Assembly: GCF_017311415.1 (NCBI RefSeq) | Contig: NZ_JAEKIS010000003.1 | Location: 248,001-312,000 of the forward strand | From: Salipiger abyssi | GTDB taxonomy: Bacteria; Pseudomonadota; Alphaproteobacteria; Rhodobacterales; Rhodobacteraceae | Reading direction: 5' to 3' | Length of the DNA stretch: 64,000 nucleotides | In this document: positions 45,385-54,250 of the stretch, in pieces | How the letters are laid out: the number at the start of each line of letters is the position of its first letter | Numbering within the stretch: position 1 is the stretch's first letter | Made by a program: the position numbers and the translations under genes | Notes under the pieces: generated by a model | The model's database searches: none | What the model saw: only the letters and a program-made list of their open reading frames with translations | What the model was told of the DNA's origin: nothing

Positions 45385-46083
45385 ATGACGCGGAATTTGC
45401 AAACAATCGGTTTCGATGCGGACGATACGCTCTGGCATAACGAGCGGTTTTTCCAGCTGACGCAGCAGCGATTCGCAGACTTGCTTGCGGAACATGCAGA
45501 TGCCAAACATCTGGACGCCAGGCTGCTGGAGGCGGAGCGGCGCAATATCGGCCACTATGGATTCGGGGTGAAGGGCTTTGTCCTGTCGATGATCGAAACC
45601 GCCATCGAGGTGACCGAGGGGCGGGTGCCGGGCGCGGTGATCGGCGAGATTCTCAAGGCGGGACAGGAGATGCTGGCGCATCCGATTGAACTGCTGCCGC
45701 ATGCGCGCGAGGCGGTCGAAGAGCTGGCGGAGGGGCATAACCTGGTGCTGATCACCAAGGGCGACCTGCTGCATCAGGAACGCAAGCTGGCGCAATCCGG
45801 GCTGGGCGAGCTGTTCGATGCGGTGGAGATCGTCTCGGACAAGCAGCCCGAGACCTACTCGCGGATCTTTGCGCAGACCCCGGGCGGTGCTGAGGCGGCG
45901 ATGATGGTGGGCAACTCGCTGAAATCCGATGTCCGGCCCGCCATCGAGGCGGGCAGCTGGGGTGTTTACGTGCCGCACGATCTGATGTGGACGCTGGAAA
46001 TGGCCGATAAACCGGTGCATCCGCGTTTTGTCGAGCTGCCCGATTTGGGGGCGCTGCCGGGGCTTGTTGCTCGCATCGGTTGA
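45385..46083 (+). CDS. HAD family hydrolase
   Basis: A 232-residue phosphatase-fold protein. The nucleophile motif is GFDADDTLWHNE (Asp-x-Asp), motif II is LVLITKGD, the lysine follows in SDKQPETYSRIF, and motif III is MVGNSLKSDVRPAIEAGS. All four HAD signatures are intact, with a C1-type helical cap near residues 20-95. The ribosome site GGAG lies ten bases before ATG 45385. Substrate not predictable; it is divergent from clpS. Confidence 0.88.
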   Translation: MTRNLQTIGFDADDTLWHNERFFQLTQQRFADLLAEHADAKHLDARLLEAERRNIGHYGFGVKGFVLSMIETAIEVTEGRVPGAVIGEILKAGQEMLAHPIELLPHAREAVEELAEGHNLVLITKGDLLHQERKLAQSGLGELFDAVEIVSDKQPETYSRIFAQTPGGAEAAMMVGNSLKSDVRPAIEAGSWGVYVPHDLMWTLEMADKPVHPRFVELPDLGALPGLVARIG

Positions 46084-46301
46084 GTCGGCGGCGAGGCGCC
46101 TGCCACAATTTCGCCGCAATCGCTTTTCTTGGGCATGTGCACAAGCGCGGCGCTAAATGTGGATTTTTGCTTCGGAAAAAGGCCAGAAAACCAATAAATT
46201 GCAGGGTTTCTTTGATGTGGATCTCGTGCTACATTTATCCTTAATGACAAGAATGCTCATCGGAAAAATCCGGGGGCGAGAGGCAGCAAAAGGCGGATAC
46301 C

Positions 46302-47825
46302 GTGACGGGACGGCGTAGGCAACGGCCGGGCCGAGCAGGCCTGTATGTTTTCACAATAGTATGGATGCTCATCGCGGTACCGATGAGCGTAATGGCGGCG
46401 CCTTATGCCGCGATGGTGATGGACGCGCGATCTGGCGAAGTCCTTCATGCGGAGAATGCGGATACGCCGCTGCATCCGGCATCGCTCACCAAGATGATGA
46501 CGCTCTATATCGCCTTCGAGGCGGTCGAGCATGGCGAGCTGAGCATGGACACGCTCGTAACCGTGTCGCGCAACGCAGCCGCCGAGCCGCCGTCGAAGCT
46601 GGGGCTTCGGCAGGGGCAGAAGATCAAGCTGCGCTATCTGGTGCGCGCCGCGGCGGTGAAATCGGCCAACGATGCCGCCACCGCCATCGGCGAGGCGATT
46701 GCCGGGTCCGAGGCCGCCTTTGCCCGCCGGATGAACCGCACCGCCAAGGCGATGGGCATGACCCGGACCAATTTCAAGAACGCCAACGGCCTGACCGAGA
46801 GCGGGCATATGTCGACCGCTCGCGACATGTCGATGCTGGGCCGGCACATGATCTATGATTATCCGCAGTATTATAACCTGTTCTCGCGGGTCACGACCCA
46901 TGCGGGGATGCGTGAGGTGGCCAATACCAACCGCCGCTTCCTGGGGCAGTATCGCGGTGCCGACGGCATCAAGACCGGCTATACCCGCGCCGCCGGCTTC
47001 AACCTCGTGGCCTCCGCTGAGCGCGGACAGGAGCGGATTATCACCACGGTGTTCGGGGGTCGCTCCACCGCGTCGCGCAACGCCAAAGTGGCCGAGCTGA
47101 TGGATCTGGGGTTCAAGCGGGCGGGCACCCGCGTTGCCCTGCGTCGGCCCGGCAAGCCGCCCTATCTCGGCAACAAGGATCTGGGCAATATCGCCGTAGC
47201 CCGCAGCGCCGATCCTTCGCCGGACGGGGCGCGTGGCAAGACGGTCCGCGTGGTGAGCGCGGCGGTTACCCGCAGTCTGCGGCCGCAATCCCGCCCGGGT
47301 GCCTCGGGCACCGATGTGGCGCCGCTGGTGGCCAGCGTCGAGGGCGATATCGAAACCGTTCTGGCGTCGGTGCAGACCGCCGAGGTCGCGGCAGAGCCCG
47401 CGCCGGTGCCGGAGCAGGTGGCGGATGCTTCGGACGTGGCTCCGGGCGCTTCGGTCAAGCCGGTGCGCCGTCCCAAGGGCATCGTGCTGGCCAGCGCCGC
47501 CGCGGTGGCCGCCGCGGTGGCCGCCGCAGAGCCCGTCGCCGAGCCGGTCGAGGAACAGGAGGTCGTCACCCGGCTGTCCACCTCCGGCGGGCGCCACTGG
47601 GGCATCAATGTGGGCCGCTATCCCAGCCGCTACTCTGCCGAGAAGGTGCTGCTGAAAACCGCGCTGATGGAGACCAGCACGCTTGATGGCTCCCTGCGCA
47701 AGGTGGTGAACCGCAGCAGTGGCTTCGACGCCAATTTCATGGGGCTGAGCCGCGAAACAGCAGATCTCGCCTGCCGTCGCCTTCAGGCTCGTCAGGTGAC
47801 CTGTTTCATGATCGGCCCGAGCTGA
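46302..47825 (+). CDS. D-alanyl-D-alanine carboxypeptidase with SPOR domain
   Basis: A peptidase family S11 (PBP5/6-like) enzyme of 507 residues. An N-terminal membrane/signal segment (VFTIVWMLIAVPMSVMAAP) is followed by the catalytic domain with SLTKMM (Ser-x2-Lys), SAND (Ser-x-Asn) and KTGYT. A Pro/Ala/Val-rich low-complexity linker spans about residues 300-420, and the last 80 residues form a SPOR-like domain (HWGINVGRYPSRYSAEKVLL) that binds denuded septal glycan. The start is GTG 46302. A second S11 gene lies at 56107. A strong terminator follows. Confidence 0.92.
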   Translation: MTGRRRQRPGRAGLYVFTIVWMLIAVPMSVMAAPYAAMVMDARSGEVLHAENADTPLHPASLTKMMTLYIAFEAVEHGELSMDTLVTVSRNAAAEPPSKLGLRQGQKIKLRYLVRAAAVKSANDAATAIGEAIAGSEAAFARRMNRTAKAMGMTRTNFKNANGLTESGHMSTARDMSMLGRHMIYDYPQYYNLFSRVTTHAGMREVANTNRRFLGQYRGADGIKTGYTRAAGFNLVASAERGQERIITTVFGGRSTASRNAKVAELMDLGFKRAGTRVALRRPGKPPYLGNKDLGNIAVARSADPSPDGARGKTVRVVSAAVTRSLRPQSRPGASGTDVAPLVASVEGDIETVLASVQTAEVAAEPAPVPEQVADASDVAPGASVKPVRRPKGIVLASAAAVAAAVAAAEPVAEPVEEQEVVTRLSTSGGRHWGINVGRYPSRYSAEKVLLKTALMETSTLDGSLRKVVNRSSGFDANFMGLSRETADLACRRLQARQVTCFMIGPS

Positions 47826-47877
47826 GCGAGACCAAGACCGCACCGGCGAAAACGCCGGGCGGACCTCCAGAGCCCTG

Positions 47878-47908
47878 CCCCCGGCCACCTCGCCGGGGGT
47901 TTTCTTTT
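47878..47908 (+). terminator. Rho-independent terminator after the carboxypeptidase
   Basis: CCCCCGGC (47878-47885), six-base loop, GCCGGGGG (47892-47899), then TTTTCTTTT. An eight-base GC-rich stem and a U-tail on the plus strand make this a convincing factor-independent terminator for the D,D-carboxypeptidase transcript. Confidence 0.88.
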
Positions 47909-47920
47909 GCGGGGTGTTCT

Positions 47921-48946
47921 TCAGTCGAAGAGTGTCGCCTGCCCGGGCGGTTTCGGCGCGGCCATGCCGAGATGGGTCCAGGCGCGCTGTGCCAGCATCC
48001 GCCCGCGCGGGGTGCGTTGGATGAGCCCCTGTTGCAGCAGATAGGGCTCGATCACCTCCTCGATGGCGTCGCGGCTTTCCGACAGCGCCGCCGAGATCGT
48101 CTCGATCCCCACCGGGCCGCCGGCGTAGTGCTCGGCGATCAGCGTCAGATAGCGCCGGTCGGCGCCGTCGAGCCCTAGCCCGTCGACGCCCAGCCGGGTC
48201 AGTGAGCGGTCGGCCAGCGCCTGGGTCACCACGCCATTGCCCTCGACCACGGCGAAATCCACCACCCGGCGCAGCAGACGCCCGGCGATCCGGGGCGTGC
48301 CACGTGCGCGCCGCGCGATCTCGCGGGCGCCATCGGGCTCCGCCCGCACGCCGAGCTTTTCGGCGTTGCGGGTGACGATGCTGTTGAGCTCCTCCACCGT
48401 ATAGAATTGCAGCCGCGTCGGAATGCCGAAGCGGTCGCGCAGCGGCGTGGTCAGCAGCCCCAAACGGGTGGTCGCGCCGACCAGCGTGAAGGGTTGCAGC
48501 TCGATCCGCACGGTGCGCGCGGCGGGGCCTTCGCCGATCACTAGATCGAGCTCGTAATCCTCCATCGCCGGATAGAGCACCTCTTCCACCGCCGGATTCA
48601 GTCGGTGAATCTCGTCGATGAAGAGCACGTCGTTGCGTTCGAGATTGGTGAGGATCGCCGCCAGATCGCCGGCCTTGGCCAACACCGGGCCGGAGGTCAT
48701 GCGGAACCCCACGCCCAGCTCGCGCGCCATGATCTGCGCCAGCGTCGTCTTGCCGAGCCCGGGTGGGCCGTGAAACAGCGTGTGGTCCATCGCCTCGCCG
48801 CGCGCGCGGGCGGACTGGATGAAGACGCGCAGATTGGCGCGCGCCTCCGCCTGGCCGACGAAATCGTCGAGCATCTGCGGCCGGAGCGCGCGGTCGCGGT
48901 CCTCGGCCATCGGCTCGGGGCGCAGGGTCGGATCCGGTCCGGTCAT
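47921..48946 (-). CDS. ruvB: Holliday junction helicase motor RuvB
   Basis: A 341-residue AAA+ ATPase that drives branch migration with RuvA. Walker A is GPPGLGKTT, Walker [16 protein letters not shown], sensor 1 [18 protein letters not shown] and the sensor 2/arginine region [13 protein letters not shown]. The C-terminal winged helix ends in [13 protein letters not shown]. The start is ATG 48946, 18 bases after the ruvA stop. It is the third gene of a ruvCAB operon. Confidence 0.97.
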   Translation of the reverse strand: MTGPDPTLRPEPMAEDRDRALRPQMLDDFVGQAEARANLRVFIQSARARGEAMDHTLFHGPPGLGKTTLAQIMARELGVGFRMTSGPVLAKAGDLAAILTNLERNDVLFIDEIHRLNPAVEEVLYPAMEDYELDLVIGEGPAARTVRIELQPFTLVGATTRLGLLTTPLRDRFGIPTRLQFYTVEELNSIVTRNAEKLGVRAEPDGAREIARRARGTPRIAGRLLRRVVDFAVVEGNGVVTQALADRSLTRLGVDGLGLDGADRRYLTLIAEHYAGGPVGIETISAALSESRDAIEEVIEPYLLQQGLIQRTPRGRMLAQRAWTHLGMAAPKPPGQATLFD

Positions 48947-48963
48947 GGGTCAGCCCTTTCGCG

Positions 48964-49629
48964 TCATCCCTTGGGGGCGAGTAGCCGCAGCGCGGCGCGG
49001 ATCAGCTCGGCGGTATTGGCCTCGGGCGCCTCGCCCGCCGCCTGCGCCACCGCTGCCGCCGCCTCTCCCGGGGCATAGCCGAGATTGCTCAGCGCCGAAA
49101 GCGCCTCGGACTGCGCGGGGGCGGCAGGGGCAGGGCGCGGAGCGGCCGGGGCCGGCGTGACGGGCGCCGCGTCGTCGAGCACCTCGGGGCCGGCGCTGGC
49201 CACAGGGCCCACGCCCATCGCCATGACCGTCGGCGCCTTGTCCTTCAGCTCGTTCACCACGCGCTGCGCGGTCTTGGGGCCGATGCCCTTGGCGGCCTTG
49301 ATGGCGTTCCAGTCGCCGAGCGCGATGGCCCGGCTCACCCCGTCGGGGCCGAGCGTGCCGAGGATCGCCAGCGAGGCCTTGGCGCCCACGCCCTGCACCG
49401 ACATCAGCAGCCGGTGCCATTCCTTCTCCACCAGTGTGGGAAAGCCGAAGAGCTGCAACAGATCCTCGCGCACCAGCAGGTCGGTATAGAGCGCGGCGGC
49501 CTCGCCCGCGCGGGGCAGGGAGGCCAGCACCCGGTCGGAGCAATAGACCACATAGCCCACGCCACGCACGTCGATGAGGACGTGATCCTCGCCCTTGTAT
49601 TCGATCCGTCCGGCAACGCGCCCGATCAT
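48964..49629 (-). CDS. ruvA: Holliday junction binding protein RuvA
   Basis: A 221-residue protein beginning [20 protein letters not shown]. The helix-hairpin-helix segments [15 protein letters not shown] and [17 protein letters not shown] are present, and the C-terminal UBA-like domain III ([18 protein letters not shown]) contacts RuvB. An Ala/Pro-rich linker joins domains II and III. ATG 49629 is used; its ATGA overlaps the ruvC stop. Confidence 0.96.
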   Translation of the reverse strand: MIGRVAGRIEYKGEDHVLIDVRGVGYVVYCSDRVLASLPRAGEAAALYTDLLVREDLLQLFGFPTLVEKEWHRLLMSVQGVGAKASLAILGTLGPDGVSRAIALGDWNAIKAAKGIGPKTAQRVVNELKDKAPTVMAMGVGPVASAGPEVLDDAAPVTPAPAAPRPAPAAPAQSEALSALSNLGYAPGEAAAAVAQAAGEAPEANTAELIRAALRLLAPKG

Positions 49630-50114
49630 GCCTTTACCCTCATCCGCTGTGCGCCCAGGTGATGCGCATGACAAATGGCGATGGCCAGCGCATCCGCTGC
49701 ATCCGGTCCGGCGATCTCCACCCCTGGGAGCTGCATCTTCACCATATGGTCGATCTGCCGCTTGTCCGCATGGCCGACGCCCACCACGGTCTTTTTCACG
49801 CTATTGGGGGCATATTCGCCGACCTCCAGCCCGAACTGCGCCGGCACCAGCAACGCGATGCCGCGCGCCTGGCCGAGCTTCAGCGTGCCGGCGCCGTCGC
49901 GGTTGACGAAGGTCTGCTCCACCGCCGCGATCTCGGGCTGCCAACGGCTCAGCACCTCGGTGAGCTGGGAGTGCAGCGACAGCAGCCTGCCGGCCAGAGC
50001 GCCGGTGCCCGATTCGCAAATTCCGTTGGCGACATGGCGAAGACGGCTGCCTTCGGCGTCGATGATTCCCCATCCGAGATGCCGCAAGCCCGGATCGATG
50101 CCCAGAACCCTCAT
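49626..50114 (-). CDS. ruvC: Holliday junction resolvase RuvC
   Basis: A 162-residue endonuclease with the acidic residues in [19 protein letters not shown] and [16 protein letters not shown]. It cuts junctions bound by RuvAB. ATG 50114 begins [10 protein letters not shown], the universal RuvC start; the frame is open far upstream but with unrelated sequence. First gene of ruvCAB. I found no clear GTTC-N7-GTTC LexA box in the upstream 322 bp. Confidence 0.96.
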   Translation of the reverse strand: MRVLGIDPGLRHLGWGIIDAEGSRLRHVANGICESGTGALAGRLLSLHSQLTEVLSRWQPEIAAVEQTFVNRDGAGTLKLGQARGIALLVPAQFGLEVGEYAPNSVKKTVVGVGHADKRQIDHMVKMQLPGVEIAGPDAADALAIAICHAHHLGAQRMRVKA

Positions 50115-50436
50115 ACCTGCCCGCCTTTGTGTTGCTTTTATACCTCGAATTAGCACGAAACGCGAACATCCGCCAAGCCCCCGCAGCGGCTCATTTCCAC
50201 CCGAGCCATGCAAAAATGCCGTGGGCGGCGCCGGAAACCGACATGACGCCGCTTTTGGGCGACAGCGCGCGAGTCGATTTATGCAATTCATTTCCAACAG
50301 CTTAAGGGCGATGCGAGCTATGCCGAAATCGCATAGGGCCCATGCGTTTTCAGGGTGTTGCTGGATCGAGCAGAGCCGCCTATTTGCCGCATATAAATTA
50401 CGCACTCTGAAAACTTCAGGACAAGGACACTGACCT
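50115..50436. other. Intergenic region between ruvC and the DUF1127 gene
   Basis: This is the only gene-free stretch over 300 bases. It contains divergent promoter sequence: an AT-rich CATATAAATT near 50388 that could be the -10 region of the DUF1127 gene, AAGGA as its ribosome site, and a perfect inverted repeat CTATGC (50318-50323)/GCATAG (50331-50336) around seven bases. I see no small ORF with a good ribosome site and no structured RNA I can name. Confidence 0.5.
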
Positions 50437-50724
50437 ATGTCGGCATATGACACCTTCCGCGCGCAAGACGGCGCCGCCGGCCTGGCCGGCCGCATCGGCA
50501 CCGTTTTTGTTTCTGGCTTTGGCGCCGCTCCCGAGCGCAGCGCATCCGCATCCGTCGCGATTGCGGCGCAGATCAGCCGTTTTGCTTCGGCGATCTCCGA
50601 CGCACTCATCGCATGGAACGAGATGCGCCTGACCCGCAAGAGCCTCGAAGCTCTGAGCGACCGCGAACTCGATGATATCGGGCTGACCCGCGCCGATATC
50701 GACATGGTGGCACGCGGACGCTGA
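50437..50724 (+). CDS. DUF1127 domain protein
   Basis: A 95-residue basic protein whose last 45 residues form a DUF1127 (YjiS-like) domain: [20 protein letters not shown] followed by ADIDM. Small DUF1127 proteins in alphaproteobacteria are linked to RNA turnover and phosphate/stress responses in some species. The N-terminal half is Ala-rich and poorly conserved. ATG 50437 is preceded by AAGGACACTGACCT. It is a single gene between a possible operator and a hairpin terminator. Confidence 0.8.
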   Translation: MSAYDTFRAQDGAAGLAGRIGTVFVSGFGAAPERSASASVAIAAQISRFASAISDALIAWNEMRLTRKSLEALSDRELDDIGLTRADIDMVARGR

Positions 50725-50773
50725 GGCATGCACCTCATCGCGCCGGAACGGCGCAGCCGTGCCAGCAGGCCAG

Positions 50774-50820
50774 AAAAAAGGGCCGCGTCTTTCGGATGAA
50801 GACGCGGCCCTGTTACGTTT
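50774..50820. terminator. Bidirectional rho-independent terminator
   Basis: GGGCCGCGTCTT (50780-50791) and AAGACGCGGCCC (50799-50810) form a perfect 12-base stem. On the minus strand it is followed by TTTTTT, an ideal terminator for the gene at 50885-51235. On the plus strand the tail TGTTACGTTTT is weaker but would serve the DUF1127 gene. Confidence 0.88.
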
Positions 50821-50884
50821 TACCCAAGCCCAACAGAGACAGTCGGAGAGAGAAACGGTCCGGAATGGATCCGGCTGCGGAAAC

Positions 50885-51235
50885 TCAGGACAGGTAAGGC
50901 AGGATGAGTGTGGCCAGCGACGCGGTCACGGGATCGGTGCCCATCAGCCAGGCGCCGGCGCGTTCGATCAGGGTGCCGTTCGCCAGATGTCCGATGCGGA
51001 GCGCATAGTCTTCTGCGCCGAGACTGGCGAGAAGAAACGCCTTGAACATGAAAAAGCAGAGGCCGGCAAGAAGCGCGAGGCGCAGCGAGAACCCTTTGGC
51101 ACGAACCCGGCGGATCGGCTTGTGCTCGATCGTGCCGTTGCGGTTCACCTTCGTGACATAGCCCTGCGCAAGCCGGCGATGTCGCGCCGTCACTTCGCGC
51201 TGGCGCTTGTCGAAATTGCGTAACGCCCTGTCCAT
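50885..51235 (-). CDS. Small single-span membrane protein, unknown function
   Basis: A 116-residue protein with a basic, Arg-rich N-terminal half (DKRQREVTARHRRLAQGYVT) likely in the cytoplasm and one membrane helix (LRLALLAGLCFFMFKAFLLA) near residues 50-70. No family is recognised. ATG 51235 is chosen for a GAGG-like site; the frame extends to 51328. A terminator with a U6 tail directly follows. Confidence 0.65.
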   Translation of the reverse strand: MDRALRNFDKRQREVTARHRRLAQGYVTKVNRNGTIEHKPIRRVRAKGFSLRLALLAGLCFFMFKAFLLASLGAEDYALRIGHLANGTLIERAGAWLMGTDPVTASLATLILPYLS

Positions 51236-51340
51236 GGCAACCTCGTAAAACCCGGCCCCCACCGAATGTCGGAGGTTATGAGTGCGAATTGCGGCAAATT
51301 TGAGGCGATTGCCTTGGGTTCTCCTCAAATCCGGCGATTC

Positions 51341-52216
51341 TCAAGCGGATTTGCGAAGCGTTAAGGTTACCCAGTCGCCAATCTCGTCTCGTTGCACGAG
51401 ATTGATGCCGTTCCGTGCATAAACCTCGACGACCTCATCCGCCTGCCGGGTGAGTATTCCGGACAGAATCGCATATCCGTTCGTATCGAGATGCTCTGCC
51501 ATCGAAGGGGCGAGGTCGATCAGCGGCTGTTTCAGGATATTGGCAAAGACCAGATCGAAGGGCGCGCGGGCGGCCAGCTCGGGATTGCCGAAGCCCGCCG
51601 CCTCCACGCAGCTCACCTTGCCGGTCAGGTCGTTGGCGCGAACATTGGCCTCCGCCACCTCGACGGCGACTTCGTCGATATCTGACGCGATCACCGGATC
51701 GGGCCAGATCCGCGCGGCGGCCATGGCCAGCACGGCGGTGCCGCAGCCGATATCGGCGACGCTCTTGCCGGTGAAGCCCTCCGTCGCCAGCCGGTCGAGT
51801 GCCCGCAGACAGCCCAGCGTGGTGCCGTGATGGCCGGTGCCAAAGGCCATGGCGGCCTCGATCAGCAGCGGCTCGGCGCCTTCGGGGATCTTGTCGGCGT
51901 CATGGCTACCATAGACAAAGAACCGCCCCGCCTCGACCGGGGTTAGTTCGCGGCGCACCTTGTCGACCCAGTCGGTATCGGGCACTTCGGAGACCACGAA
52001 GTCCTGCGCGCCGAAAGCCGCCGCCAGCAGCGCCAGCTCGATCCCGTCGGGCTCTTCGGTGAAATAGCCGCCGACCTCCCAGGTGCCCGAGCCGTCCTCG
52101 ATCTCGAAGACGCCGACGCCGGTGGGCATCGGGTCGAGCTCTTCCATCGCCTCGCCGAGCGCCTCGGCGGGCTCCTTGGCGGAAAGCTTGGTGAAGGCGG
52201 TCCAGGTCTTGGGCAT
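51341..52216 (-). CDS. prmA: Ribosomal protein L11 methyltransferase
   Basis: A 291-residue SAM-dependent enzyme that trimethylates ribosomal protein L11. Near the middle, PLLIEAAMAFGTGHHGTT is the PrmA substrate-loop signature, then VADIGCGTAVLAMAAARIW is the SAM motif and VFANILKQPLIDLAP the catalytic Asn-x-Leu region. GGAGA lies upstream of ATG 52216. An extragenic element separates it from the MFS gene on the same strand. Confidence 0.93.
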   Translation of the reverse strand: MPKTWTAFTKLSAKEPAEALGEAMEELDPMPTGVGVFEIEDGSGTWEVGGYFTEEPDGIELALLAAAFGAQDFVVSEVPDTDWVDKVRRELTPVEAGRFFVYGSHDADKIPEGAEPLLIEAAMAFGTGHHGTTLGCLRALDRLATEGFTGKSVADIGCGTAVLAMAAARIWPDPVIASDIDEVAVEVAEANVRANDLTGKVSCVEAAGFGNPELAARAPFDLVFANILKQPLIDLAPSMAEHLDTNGYAILSGILTRQADEVVEVYARNGINLVQRDEIGDWVTLTLRKSA

Positions 52217-52289
52217 GAGAATGTCTCCGGGTGGGTCGCGGCCCGATAGCGCGTTTGACGCGGCTTGGAAAGAGGCGGCGCCGGCCCTC

Positions 52290-52332
52290 GGCCTTCATCT
52301 TTCCAGATACACTCCCGCCGGAGGCATCCGCC
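52290..52332. repeat. Extragenic element, copy 3
   Basis: CTTCATCTTTCCAG, ATACACTCCCGCC, GGAGGCATCCGC closely match the copy at 1573 (TTTCATCTTTCTCG, AATACTCCCGCC, TGAGGCACCCGC). It lies between the MFS stop and prmA start. No hairpin follows in this copy. Confidence 0.6.
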
Positions 52333-52344
52333 CTTGCGACCGGG

Positions 52345-53580
52345 CTATTCCGCCGGGGCCGGGGCGGTGAGCTGGGAAAAGATCGTCTCGTTGCCCGGTT
52401 CGGGGTGGCGCGGGATCATCAGCGCCAGCCCCAGCGAGGCCAGCGCCATCGCGGCGGCGAGGCCGAACACGGCGCCCGGCGAGACCAGCCAGAGATAGCC
52501 CAGCAGGAAGGGCAGGAAGACCGCCGCGATGTGGTTGATGGTGAAGGCCACGGCGGCGGTGGGCGCCATATCGCCGGGATCGGCGATCTTCTGGAAATAG
52601 GTCTTCAGCGCCAGACGCAGCGCAAAGAAGACATGGTCGATCACATAGAGCACCGAGGCCAGCACCACGCCCCAGCCGAACCAGTAGATGCCACCATAGA
52701 GCACGAACACAATCGTCAGCCCGACATATTCAAAGATCAGCACCGGGCGCTCGCCATAGCGGTGCACCATCTTGCCCAGCAGCGGCGCCGCCACGAGGTT
52801 CACCACGAGGTTGATCAGAAACAGCGCGGTCACCTCATGCACCGAGAAGCCGAAGCGCTCGACCATCATGAACCCGGCGAAGACGATAAAGATCTGTCGC
52901 CGCGCGCCGGCCATGAATTGCAGCGCATAATAGAGCCAGTAGCGCTTGCGCAGCACAAAGCTCTTGCGCTGCGGGTTGGGGCTTTCGAATTGCGGAAAGA
53001 CCAGTGCGCAATAGGCCACGATCACCAGCGTCAGCCCGCCGGAGGCGAGATAGACCGTGTTGTAGGACAGGCCCAGCGACTCCCAGGTCATGACGATGGC
53101 CACATAGGCGACGAAGGTCGCGGCGCTCGCCGCCGAGAGCAGCCAGCCCAGCATCTGCGGCGCCCGGTCCTTGGGCAGCCATTGCAGCTGGAGGCTCTGG
53201 TTCACCGTCTCGTAATAGTGGAACCCGATGGAGCTGAGCATGGTGACGATCAGCAGCCCGGCCATGGACGGAAACCAGGCGGTGACCGCGGTCGCCGCAC
53301 CCAGCAGCGCGAGCGCCGAGAGCGCCAGAACCTGCTCGCGCATCACCAGCAGCACCAGGATCACGCCGATGGCGAGAAAGCCGGGGATCTCGCGCACCGT
53401 GTGCAGCCAGCCGATATCGGAGCCGTCGAACTGCGCCGCCTCGATGACGAAATTGTTCAGAAGCGCCGACCATGTGGCGAAGCTGAGCGGCATTGCCACG
53501 GCCATGAGAAAGAGCAGGGTGATGGGGCGCCGCCAGACCGGCAGAGTCCCCGCGGCAGCAAGAGGCACGATACGAGTCAT
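52345..53580 (-). CDS. MFS transporter
   Basis: A 411-residue carrier with twelve predicted helices. It shows LFLMAVAMPLSFATWSALLN in TM1 and a loop PLLGKMVHRYGERPVLIFEY that matches the family's cytoplasmic Gly-x3-Asp-Arg-type motif in altered form. The helices and length are otherwise ordinary. No substrate can be inferred. It is in the same direction as prmA, with an extragenic element between. Confidence 0.85.
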   Translation of the reverse strand: MTRIVPLAAAGTLPVWRRPITLLFLMAVAMPLSFATWSALLNNFVIEAAQFDGSDIGWLHTVREIPGFLAIGVILVLLVMREQVLALSALALLGAATAVTAWFPSMAGLLIVTMLSSIGFHYYETVNQSLQLQWLPKDRAPQMLGWLLSAASAATFVAYVAIVMTWESLGLSYNTVYLASGGLTLVIVAYCALVFPQFESPNPQRKSFVLRKRYWLYYALQFMAGARRQIFIVFAGFMMVERFGFSVHEVTALFLINLVVNLVAAPLLGKMVHRYGERPVLIFEYVGLTIVFVLYGGIYWFGWGVVLASVLYVIDHVFFALRLALKTYFQKIADPGDMAPTAAVAFTINHIAAVFLPFLLGYLWLVSPGAVFGLAAAMALASLGLALMIPRHPEPGNETIFSQLTAPAPAE

Positions 53581-53652
53581 GACTTGTGCTTTACGCCGGA
53601 ATTTACCCCAAGGCGAGCGGATAGTCTGTGCGTCAGAGCGCAGAGCTCTTCC

Positions 53653-54087
53653 TCAGGCTTGCGAAAACCGGTACTCTACATCTGCAAAGCGGTCGCGCGG
53701 GAAGACATAGAGAAAGCGCAGACCTTCCGGTCCCGCAACGGTGCCGTGTTCCGCCTCTTCGGGAATAAAGAGAGCGATCTCTGGGCCGAGCGGATGCGGG
53801 ACGCCGTCGATGGTCACGATGCCGGCGCCGGAGAGACCGAAATAGATCTCCGCCGGACCGTGGCGATGCGGCAGCAAGGTGCCCATGGGGCCGAACTCCG
53901 CGATGCCCAGAACCATTCCCTTGGTGGGCGTGCGGTCGGCGCAGAAAAGAGTCCGCCAGAAAACGCTGCCAAAGGCCGGATCCTCGCCGCCCTCAAGCGG
54001 GGTGTTCGCCGCATCCGCCATCACCGCAAGCGACATCAACGCGGCCAGCTGAGGCACGACGATGGGGGTGATCTCGGGCTGGGTCAT
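53653..54087 (-). CDS. Cupin-domain protein
   Basis: A 144-residue single-domain cupin. The first metal motif is LLPHRHGPAEIYFGLSG with two His and a Glu, and the second is IPEEAEHGTVAG with one His. The intervening GAGIVTIDGVPHPLG is typical strand text. Marine relatives use this fold for DMSP lyase and ectoine synthase, but I see no family-specific motif, so the function is left open. ATG 54087 follows GAGGAG. It is divergent from a YeeE/YedE-type transporter. Confidence 0.72.
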   Translation of the reverse strand: MTQPEITPIVVPQLAALMSLAVMADAANTPLEGGEDPAFGSVFWRTLFCADRTPTKGMVLGIAEFGPMGTLLPHRHGPAEIYFGLSGAGIVTIDGVPHPLGPEIALFIPEEAEHGTVAGPEGLRFLYVFPRDRFADVEYRFSQA

Positions 54088-54250
54088 GGGCGGCACACTC
54101 CTCGTGCGGGGTTTCGCCAGCGATGCCGTTTCGCGCCGCCGAAGTCGCGCCGAATTCCGACCTCGATGTCGCGAAGCGGCGCCCATGATCTGAATCAAGG
54201 CGCACATATTCGCATGCGGGCATGAGTCCCCGCCAAAAGGAGCCCGCGCC

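Noticed and set aside
50115-50436. LexA (SOS) box upstream of ruvC
   Set aside because: No GTTC-N7-GTTC or its complement could be found; GAAC-like fragments near 50170 do not have the right spacing.
53653-54087. DMSP lyase (DddW/DddL-like) for the cupin
   Set aside because: The two-motif cupin pattern is shared by many enzymes, and I see no DMSP-lyase-specific residues or adjacent DMSP genes.
52231-54225. Open frame of about 660 codons on the plus strand across prmA leader, MFS and cupin genes
   Set aside because: It runs opposite to a motif-bearing transporter and cupin, is rich in Arg, His, Gln and Glu, and has no ribosome site.
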